Positions 55,583 through 64,000 of a stretch of DNA of 64,000 nucleotides are shown here, one piece after another (positions within the stretch are counted from its first letter, which is position 1; every line of letters begins with the position of its first letter). Where the stretch lies: positions 553,501 through 617,500 of the forward strand of contig JANTQA010000036.1 of assembly GCA_027625915.1 (NCBI GenBank), in the 5' to 3' direction. The stretch is from Anaeramoeba flamelloides (Eukaryota; Metamonada; Anaeramoebidae). A model generated the notes under the pieces. That model saw nothing but the letters and a program-made list of their open reading frames with translations, searched no databases and was not told where the DNA came from. The translations under genes were made by a program, and so were the position numbers.

Positions 55583-56059
55583 CTGTAGTCAAAATAAAGC
55601 GTGCAAAAAAATTTAATGCGTGTTTCAAAATAAAAAGCGTGTTTTTTTGTTATAGTTGACCTATACATTAACCAATCAAAGAAACCAATAATAAACCCTA
55701 AAAAAATATGGTAATGATTTCTTAAAGTTCTATTATTTAAAAAGAAATTCTAAAAATGAAGGATCAAATTGGAAAATTTATCTCAAAAAATAGAGTAAAT
55801 TTTAATAAATTGAGAATATTATGAAAAATTGTTCAAAAAAAAAAAAATTGAAAATATTATAAAAAATTTTCAACTATTTGCATTCATAATTTAAATTTTA
55901 CTGAAAATAACCAGACCTTTACTTTCAAAATTGATTTGAACTTAGGTATACTATTTGGTAGTAGATTGGATGTTGCCTTGGTACAAGAATAAAAAAAAGC
56001 ACGGATAATATTTTGAAACACGGATTATAGTCGTTGTGCACGCATTATTTTGATCACTG
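55583..56059. mobile_element. TA-flanked terminal-inverted-repeat element
   Basis: The left end, after TA at 55581-55582, reads CTGTAGTCAAAATAAAGCGT. The right end is inverted: GCACGCATTATTTTGATCA-CTG before TA at 56060-56061. Both arms also carry a second block (GTGTTTCAAAATA). About 55 bp of arm with repeated GCGTG words; interior about 370 bp, non-coding. Likely Tc1/mariner-type. Confidence 0.7.
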
Positions 56060-56682
56060 TATTAATTATAAAATTTTTGAAACTTTTTTTATAACTTAGT
56101 GGAGAGATTTTTTGAATCTATTTTTTTTAATTTTCTAATAGGAGCAACATATTTTTTCAATTATAAAATAAAATAAAATATTTCTTTCAAAAGATATAGC
56201 TAAATTAAATTGAAAAACTGTTTTTTTTCTGTTTTTGGAATATTTTTGATCATTTTATTTTTTTCCATGTTAGAGTTTATATAAATATTCCCTCTTTTTT
56301 TATGTAAATTTTTTTAAACATGTATTATTTTTTCTTTCTTGATGTTCATTATAAAGTTCATTCACTGTAATTTATTTCATAAAAAAAAATACACCAAAAA
56401 TCTGTGTTTTTTTTCAAAAGTCGTTAATTTTGAAAAAGGGGGGTATATGAATCATAAATTGTTTAAAAGATATCTTTGCGTAATTACATAAAATTATGAT
56501 AAATTTGAACAAATAATTTATTAAAGATGTATAACTGAAATTCAATTTGTAGTTTTGGTCAAACTTCAATTTTCAGATTTTATTTTTTCAAGGTTTTATA
56601 GACTTTTAAACATTTCTTGATCGTTTGTTTTATTGATTAAAAAAGAAAAATTTTTATTATTTTTTTTTAAATTTTTCCCATA

Positions 56683-57088
56683 CACAAGTGTAAATATGGA
56701 TATCTTAAAAAATAGAGTTTTTTTCAAAAAAAATAAATTTTAGAGATAAATATACATCAGTACATTGACCCCACAAAATGAGGAAGAGTAGATTGAAGAA
56801 ATATCAAAATTTTATAATTGAGAACAAATTTTATTAAAAAATCGTGTCTCAAATAGGTATATTTTGTTTCAAAAAAAAAAAATAAAATAATTTTTTTTTC
56901 AAAACAAAATTTACCTATTTGAGATACCATTTTAGATTAAAAGTTGAGTTTAATTAAGTAATATGTTTTGTCATATTGTGTATAAATTCCAATTTTTTGG
57001 GGTCAATTTGTTAATGTTTATTTATCTCTAAAATCAAATTTTTTTGAAAAAAACTCTATTTTTTGAGACATCCATATTTACTCTTGTG
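56683..57088. mobile_element. Long palindromic TA-flanked MITE
   Basis: About 90-bp arms starting CACAAGTGTAAATATGGATA on the left and the inverted TATTTACTCTTGTG on the right, flanked by TA at 56681-56682 and 57089-57090. Inner arms repeat TTTAGAGATAAATA and TTGACCCCA in inverted form, and the centre has a further inverted pair (GTCTCAAATAGGTA / TACCTATTTGAGA). Nearly the whole 406 bp can fold into a hairpin. Confidence 0.75.
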
Positions 57089-58785
57089 TAGTTGAATCTT
57101 CTTTATATTGTGAAGAAGAGTTACAAAGAAATAGGATCAAATGATTACTTGTTAAAACTTTGATACTGAAATACAAAAGTATGAGTAAACATAAATGAAA
57201 AAAAAAGTAAAAAAAAAAATAGAAAAAATATCAAAGATTTAAAGCTAATAAGATTTAAAAAAAAAAATAAATATATTACAAAAGTTCAACTTCTATCAAA
57301 ATGAACATTCATTCTCAATTATCAAATTAAATTAAATTAACCAAAATTATTGTGACTGTGATTTTGGATGTACCTTATTAAAAATATCATTGATTGTTTT
57401 TTTTTTTTTGATTTTTTTATCGATAGTTTCTTATAAACGCTTTTAAAATTTCATTCTTTTTGAGTTTTTTTTTTTTTTTGATTTCTTATGAATTTTTTTT
57501 TTTTTTTTTCTTGTTAATCATTAAGTTAATTTTTGTCTTTTTTATAAGAATATTTGTCAAACCTATAATTTTATTTTTTTTAATTTCCGTTTCAAATTAA
57601 GTAAAATTGTATTTAAAAAGTTATCCACACCTTTTTATTAATACTAATAAATGTAGTAATTGTTTTCTAAACATATTGAAGTATTAATTATGCTAAAATT
57701 TTTCCAAAATACAATTATTGGTGTATATAGTAGAAAAAAATAAATTTAAATTTATTACTCCTTAATTTATTGTTAATTTAAATTTTAGTTATTTAAACAA
57801 AGAAATAAATAATAATAATAATAATTAAAAAATTGAATAATTTATAAATCTTGTGATATTATCATTTTCAAAATAAAATCTAGTACTTTTTTTTATGTTT
57901 TTTAAACTTTTTTATCTAAACGGTTTCGAAAGTAGTATATAAAAGATCTAAAATCCTTTGATACTGTATATATAAAAAATTTCTGATATTAAACACAAAT
58001 GTAACCAACTAAAAGGGTGAATTCATAATTTTAAATGTCAAAAAATACCTTCTTTTATTAAAATTGAGTCATAACAAAATATTATGCCCCAATAGGTTTA
58101 CTTGTCTGATGGTTCATTTCAAATAAGATACTTATCAACTTTTTGTGATTAATAAAATTATTTTTCGTATATAAATTTTCTTATATTTTTAAAAAATTGA
58201 AAGTTCTGGAGCCAGGAAACTAAATCATCTCTTGAAGTTTTCATTAACATTTTTTTTTTTTTTATTTCGAATAAATGTGGAAATTATTTCTCTTCCCCCC
58301 CCTAATTACTTTTTCTAATTTCTACTTGGAAAAAAATCAGATATTTTATTTTTATTTTGAAAAAACAAAAAATTCAGCTTGAACAGTATTTAAGAATGAT
58401 CAAAAACTAAAATAAATCTTTAAAAAAAAAATTACCAAGGAACCACCAAAAAAAGAAAAATAAGACCACTTTCAAAATTAGTGGCAAACTTTTCTTATTA
58501 TTATTTTTTTCAATTTTCATTTGTCTTTCAAAAAATAAAATAATTACACTATATTTTTATTTATTAATCTATATCGGTTATTATCTCTGAACAATTTGGT
58601 AAAATATATTATTATTCAAAAAAAAAACAATAAAACAATTTTTTTTTGGATGAAAAATCTGCCACTATTTTAAAATTTTGCTTCTATAAACCCTGATTTG
58701 TCTACAAAACAAAATACAATAAAACTACAATACAGTGAAAACAGAAAAGGTAACCATCACAATAACAATTATCCAATTTTCAAAC

Positions 58786-59332
58786 TAAACCCCATTCCAA
58801 AAATATGGACACACTAAAAATCAAAAATAAGCAAAAAAAAAAAAAACTCAATTTATTATATTTTTCCAAACCTAATATAAAACTTCAATTAAGTTACATA
58901 GTATTAATGTTTTTATATGTAATCGTTTTCATACAAATATAAGAAAAAAATATAAAACGAAAAAAAAAAAAAATCTGTATGTCCAAAATAATGAAACTAG
59001 CAATACAAAAAATTTGTATTGGTAAATTTGATGAAATTTCACAAACAATTATTGATTGATCAAATGATTAGATACCATCAACCAATTGTATGTACTTTTT
59101 CTATTTAACAAACCCAACTCTAATTTTCTATCAACCATCGAAAAATTTTCAGATCCAGTTCCAAGGAAACAGATTAATAACTTGAAAAAAGGAAATGAAA
59201 ACAAAAAAAAAAAAAAAACAATAAATGAAATAGTTTGTAAAATCAAAATTATTTATCAAATTCAATTTAAAGAGAAGTATTGTTATTTTTTCAACTGTTT
59301 AAACGGTGTCGAAATTTATGGAATTTAGTTTA
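58786..59332 (+). mobile_element. Family-D MITE, copy 5
   Basis: Starts TAAACCCCATTCCAAAAATA and ends GGAATTTAGTTTA. Interior shares TTCTATCAACCATCGAAAAA and GATCAAATGATTAGATACCA with the other copies. About 547 bp, same orientation as 12325. Confidence 0.72.
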
Positions 59333-60546
59333 GAAGGGGGATAGAAATAATATGCAATTGTATTTTATTGATCTAAAAAAAAACTAAAGAAGGTAATATA
59401 TATTTCAAATTCAAAAAAAAATTTGTATTATAAAAAAGTCAACAAATATTTCTAGATTTTTAATTTTACAAAGACAGCAATACGAATACATTTTTTCAAA
59501 CAGGGTGAAAAAAATTAAAGACTAAAATCAGCAAGTCCTTCAAAACTCTTTTTCTTATAATTTTCCAGCTGGGGACTTAATTTAGATATTTTGAAATCCT
59601 TTTTTAATTTATTCTGTAAATTAAACTAAATAAAAACACTCTTTTGTTAATTGTTAAGTTTTTTTAAATTATTAGACATCAAATTATCTAAAAATAAAAA
59701 AAAAAAATTTCCATATTTTGTAGTTATTTATATGAAACCTAATTAAAAGTTCAAAGACTAATCTCTTTCTGAGTTCATATATAAACTCCGTTTGATAATC
59801 ATTGGTTCATTAAAAATCAAATTTTGAATATAAATATTTTTATAAATTGAAGATATCGATTATAATAAAAAATTACTATTTTAATATTCAGTTCTGTAAA
59901 CTTGAAATATTCTTTTTTCATCTAAAAATAAAATAAAAAAAAGTAAAAAAAAATATAAAAAAATTGGGACATTTATTTTGAAATTTAGTTTATTAAAAAA
60001 TAAAAAGAAAATTCTTTTTCTTTTGAACGTATCGAGAAAAAAAGACTCAACAAATTTATGATCTCAAAAAACAGTGAAGATAATTTTGATTGATTTTATT
60101 AATTTTTTATTCGAATATTGTTTTTCCTTCTGAAGCATATTGATTTCCTATTATTGATAGATTGTTCATTACAATACACACAAATAATCTATTTTTTTCC
60201 ACTTCCAGGACTCTATTTGTTTGATCTATTAAAATGGTAAAAAGAAAAACTACCTATCGTTATGTTTGATGAGACTAAATCTGTCCGGATCATTAGGGTT
60301 TATTTTTATCAAAATAGTCTCTCCAATAATGAAGTTTAAAAATTTTTTACAAAAGTTCGAAAATAGTCGATTTTGAAATATTTTTCCAATAATCAAAGTT
60401 AAAGTATTTATTTTAAAGAAACAAAGAAACAGTAAAGGGTAACTTGTAAATGTTTCTTAATTCCCTTAAACAAAAACAATTTTTATAAGAATCATTTTTT
60501 TTCAAGGCCAAAAAAAAAAAAATTTTTGCAAAATCAAGCAAATAAA

Positions 60547-61290
60547 ATGAACGAAAAACTGGAAAAACGAGGTTTGTTATCAATACAAGAAGGTTCATTT
60601 CGAAAATGGAAAAAAAGAGTTTTTGTGCTTACAACAAGGAAACTTTCTTATTATGTAAGTGAGAAGGCCTACCAAAAAGATAAAGCTAAAGAAGAAATCT
60701 TGGTCTTAGGGATCAGGGCAAACGAATATAACTGGGACAAAACAAAGCGATCCCACAAAGGCAAATTCTATTTCCAAATTTACCATGAGTCTGGAAGGGT
60801 CTTAATACCATTCACAACATCTAAATCTGACAGAGACGATTGGATCGAAAAAATTAATAAGGCATCAGATAAATTAAAAAAAGAAAACAAAAAGAAATGT
60901 GGTGTTGATGATTTAAAGTTCCTCGACGAAATAGGAAGGGGTTCTTCTGGCGTTACATCAAAGGCAATTTATTCCACAACAAATAAAGTTGTTGCAGTAA
61001 AAAAACTAAGAATCTTTGATAATTTAGAAGAAATACAAAAACTATCAAAAGAGATACACTTCATGAAAACTCATCACCACGAAAATGTTGTTAGATATTA
61101 CGATTCCTATTTAATGGAAAATGAGCTTTGGGTAAGTTTTCATTTTTTTTTTATTTCTTTTCTTTTCTATTCTTTTCTTTTCTTTTCTTTTCTTTTCTTT
61201 TTCTTTTTTTGTTTAATTTTCATGCAGCACATCGAGGTTCTCAAAAAAATATCTGAGAATAATATTGGTTTGTTCTCAAATGATTATTAA
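60547..61290 (+). CDS. PH-domain protein kinase, 5' part (kinase domain incomplete)
   Basis: Exon 1 runs from the ATG at 60547 (MNEKLEKRG) to a GTAAGT donor at 61132. Residues 5-107 form a PH domain: GLLSIQEGSFRKWKKRVFVL, then FYFQIYHESGRVLIPFTTS and the conserved Trp at 99 (RDDWIEKI). A Ste-type kinase domain follows from 121: GRGSSGV P-loop (130-136), VAVKK with catalytic Lys152, helix-C Glu169 and HHENVVRYYDSYLMENELW at strand beta-5. After TGG one expects a hinge such as VVMEY. A possible second exon after a CAG acceptor (61228-61290) adds HIEVLKKISENNIGLFSNDY and a stop, which is not kinase hinge sequence. So either the real next exon lies beyond the window edge through a long intron, or the gene is broken. 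Similar PH-kinases occur in amoebae. The PH domain likely targets it to membrane phosphoinositides. Confidence 0.8.
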   Translation: MNEKLEKRGLLSIQEGSFRKWKKRVFVLTTRKLSYYVSEKAYQKDKAKEEILVLGIRANEYNWDKTKRSHKGKFYFQIYHESGRVLIPFTTSKSDRDDWIEKINKASDKLKKENKKKCGVDDLKFLDEIGRGSSGVTSKAIYSTTNKVVAVKKLRIFDNLEEIQKLSKEIHFMKTHHHENVVRYYDSYLMENELWVSFHFFFISFLFYSFLFFSFLFFFFFCLIFMQHIEVLKKISENNIGLFSNDY

Positions 61291-61880
61291 ACTTGAATTC
61301 AAATCAATTCAAATTTTGTTTTCTTATGGTGAAAAATACTTTTTTTTTTACTTTTGCTGTGTTACATTCTTTTGAAAAAAAGTTAGACATGTCAAAAAAG
61401 TGTGACATTTTTTTTTGAAATATTAAAAAATTTTTGTTCACACTTGGAAAAACGATCAAAATCAACAGAATTTATAAAAGTTAATAAGAATCCAAATGAG
61501 GACTAAAACCTTTTAAGAAGTATAGGATCTAGCTTAGATTTTCTTAATTTCAATTTCCTTCGAGATTCTTTAAGTGGGATGTATTAAAAATGAAATACTT
61601 TATTTTTGATTGTAAAAGAGGCAAAAATGAGTAAAAAGGAGATTTTTTGGAGAATTCATATCTGGTAAATTGTGACTTTTAGACGCATCCCTTAATATTA
61701 AAACTGAATAATTTTATGAGTACTTGAGAAAAAAGCCTCTCTTTTTAAGATAATGCCATTGTGAAAAAAATTTGTGTAATTAAAAAAAATTGTGTCAGTA
61801 AAAAATTTGTTTTCGTTTTTTAATGAATAAATATTGGCAATATGATTTTTGAATTTTACATTTTTCATTGTAAATCTTAA

Positions 61881-63545
61881 GGACTACGTTTACAATTTAC
61901 CAATTTGTCTCAACACAATTTGTTCCAATCTCATTTAAAATGTAAACGAATGATCTTTAAAATATTTTCCAATTTGGTTCAAAAAATCATTTTATGTCAT
62001 TTTGTTAAATGAAAAATTCACTAAGAAATTTTGAGATACGTGAACTCGAACACCTTGTTAAGGAACGGGAAAATGAAAAAAAAAAAAAAAATAAGCACGA
62101 TTTTTTAACATTAAAAAAACTCTCTTAATAAACAACTTTAAAGCTAAATGATCGTATTATCAATGATTTTTGATCATTGAGTTACTTTGAATTGTTACAT
62201 TGACTCCACAAACCATCCAACAGTTCTAGCCCTTCTGTGAAAATTTATAAGACATAGAAATTGGTTGTCTATTATAAAATTGTGTTTTATTGAAATCGAA
62301 AATTCAATTTCTATCTTAAGATAAAATTTTCAACTTCTCTTACTTTATTCGAGTTATTTTTTTTGTAAAAACCAAGATAAAAATTAAATTTTCACAAGAA
62401 AAGAAATCACAGAAATCACAGAAACCCTGAAAACTTGAAAGTATTTTTCGATCATTGTTTTTAAATTGTAAAAACTTGAGATTTTAACAATTTTGGAAAT
62501 TGAAGATCCACATTAATGTAAGTATTTTAATGAATTTGTTTGCCAATTTCCAAAACCAAAGGAACCAAAGGAACCAAAAAATGGATAACTTATTTTTAAT
62601 CTTGTATTATAAATTTCATAGTTTATGATGAGCTTTAATAACCCTTTTTACCGTTTATCCTACAAAATAAAATTTCAGAATAGAAAATCAATTTCTAGGT
62701 CTTATAAATTTTCACGGTAGTGCTGGAACGACTGTATTAATTATTACAAAGGCAGTGTGATTTAGTCTTTTTTTTTTGGTTCTTTTTGTTTTTCCTTGAA
62801 TTAACTCTCCCAGTCATGACTAAGAGGAGGGAGTCTCCTCGAATTGTTTGTGGATCAACATGATTCATGTCAAACGTACTTTGCATTTTTAATGCTTTTT
62901 TGATAAAATTTTTTTGTTTGGATCGTTTCTCTCAAAACACAATTTGTTGTATCAAGAGAAATTTGGTTGAGGTTGTGTGGTAAAAGTTTTGAAGAATTTT
63001 TCATTTGAGGATCTTTGGGGAAATTAACTTTGGGAAAATTAGTCAGTTTTTTGTATTTTTAAAAATGAAATTAATATGTCAGTTAAAGAAAAATGATCTT
63101 TTTTTTTTTTTTGGAAATGTGAATTTGAATGGATTTAATACAATACCAAATACTTTGCCATGTCTTATTATCAAAATATGTCTTTGTAGGAAATAAAAAA
63201 GAACTGGCCATCAAAAATTGCAAATTTTCTCACTTTTGACCTTTTATGCAAAAGTGGCAAACCTTCTCATCTTAATTCAGAATCCAAAAACAAATAAAAG
63301 AAACTCCCAAACAAGGTCACATGGTTTGCCACTTTCACCTAAATTGAAATTTTCTCAAAAAGCTGTTTTTTCGCAACCTTCTTTGTTGTTTCGAGATACG
63401 AGGAGTCTAAAGAAAGAAAAAGTTATGAAAAAAATGTCATTTTTTACTTCTTAGATCTCGCTAAAGAAAAATTTGTGAGATTTTCCACCACTCAGAATCC
63501 TCTTTTTTCACACTATACTAAAAAATTCAATTACAAATGTAGTTC
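61881..63545 (-). mobile_element. TTAA-flanked DNA element, family C, copy 2
   Basis: 1665 bp, flanked by TTAA at 61877-61880 and 63546-63549. Ends GGACTACGTTTACAATTTAC and, inverted, GAACTACATTTGTAATTG. It matches copy 1 (7951-9623) in reverse orientation over its full length, with many point changes but almost no change in length. The CCTCCTCTTAGTCATG-like block in the middle is shared. Non-coding. Confidence 0.8.
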
Positions 63546-63611
63546 TTAATAGAACCTGAAAATTTTATTTTTTTAAAAATAGCATTGAATATCAAGTTTA
63601 GGAATTTAATA

Positions 63612-63739
63612 TAGCTGTTTTAAAAAAGTGTGGACTCGAAGTTTTGTAAGATGGGATTAAAACTGTCTAATTTGTATGTTTTTATCAGTTCAGTCAACAT
63701 CTAACAAAAGTTTTGGTACACACTTTTCTAAAACAGCTG
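63612..63739. mobile_element. Short TA-flanked palindromic MITE
   Basis: 128 bp. Left arm TAGCTGTTTTAAAAAAGTGT; right arm, inverted, ACACTTTTCTAAAACAGCTG. Flanked by TA at 63610-63611 and 63740-63741. Further inner pairing (AAGTTTTGT / ACAAAAGTTTT). Related in style to the mariner-like MITEs above. Confidence 0.7.
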
Positions 63740-64000
63740 TACCCAAATGAATTGATATAAAATTCAAAGTACCCAACCTATTGATACTTATTTTTAAAAT
63801 AACATTTAAAATTAAAAAGATAAAAAAAAAATGATAATTTGAATCCCTGAAAAAACATCTAAAATACTTGAAAATGGAAAATATTCGAATTTTTTCAAAT
63901 ATCTCAAAATTATAAAGGATGTTGTTTAAATGATGTACAGACACATTTTTTTTGGATTTATTTTATCATGGAAGGGAAAAAAAAACTCTTAAAAGTTTCA

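Larger units (their letters stand above)
54835..60546. other. Intergenic region between divergent transportin and PH-kinase genes, 5.7 kb
   Basis: Contains an A-rich leader on the transportin side, TA-type inverted-repeat elements at 55583-56059 and 56683-57088, many T runs (57390-57520), a family-D copy at 58786-59332 and otherwise AT-rich sequence. No coding frame of normal complexity was seen. Confidence 0.6.
61132..64000 (+). other. Probable long intron of the PH-kinase, or 3' flank, running off the window
   Basis: Starts at a strong GTAAGT donor. It includes a T/C-rich stretch, a possible short exon (61228-61290), the family-C element (61881-63545) and a small MITE (63612-63739). No further kinase sequence is visible in any frame to the window end. 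The other large introns in this window have the same make-up, which favours a long intron. Confidence 0.4.

Overview
The window is nuclear DNA from a very AT-rich eukaryotic protist. The evidence is spliceosomal GT-AG introns, eukaryote-only genes (SIN3, transportin, UXT, HemK2, an actin-related protein, LRR-PP2C, PH-kinase), and long Asn, Gln and Lys-Glu tracts inside otherwise conserved proteins. A free-living amoeboid lineage such as Anaeramoeba, or something of similar composition, fits best; that assignment is inference from style, not from a marker gene. The standard genetic code is used, with TAA, TAG and TGA all acting as stops.

Layout, left to right. An M16 metalloprotease (minus strand) runs from 10455 down to 501 and is split by a 6.5 kb intron holding three DNA-transposon derivatives. 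A divergent single-exon actin-related protein (plus) lies at 14135-15277. After a repeat-rich gap with LINE debris comes a 1201-residue LRR-PP2C phosphatase (minus, 17872-21477). A 5.3 kb repeat field follows, then a compact divergent pair: HemK2/N6AMT1 methyltransferase (minus) and the prefoldin-like UXT (plus, one 144-nt intron), sharing a 445-bp spacer. Next is a 1389-residue Asn/Lys-rich protein with an N-terminal cysteine cluster (minus, 31987-36156). SIN3 (plus, 41534-47975) has three exons; its first intron is 3.8 kb, carries a transposon and a LINE scrap, and cuts the first PAH domain. Transportin (minus, 52042-54834) is single-exon. The 5' part of a PH-domain protein kinase (plus) starts at 60547 and appears to run off the right edge through an intron holding another transposon.

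The non-genic sequence is dominated by non-autonomous DNA elements. Three families are flanked by TTAA (piggyBac-like target choice), several palindromic or terminal-inverted-repeat elements are flanked by TA (Tc1/mariner-like), and a roughly 530-bp family is present in at least five copies. There are also three decayed fragments of one LINE lineage. No transposase gene is visible, so the DNA elements would depend on enzymes encoded elsewhere.

The genes do not form a pathway; they are ordinary housekeeping and signalling genes. The most notable points are the giant transposon-filled introns that interrupt conserved domains next to introns of 100-300 nt, a SIN3 that ends right after the HDAC-interaction domain, and the set of TTAA-flanked families. 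No tRNA, rRNA or CRISPR was recognised.
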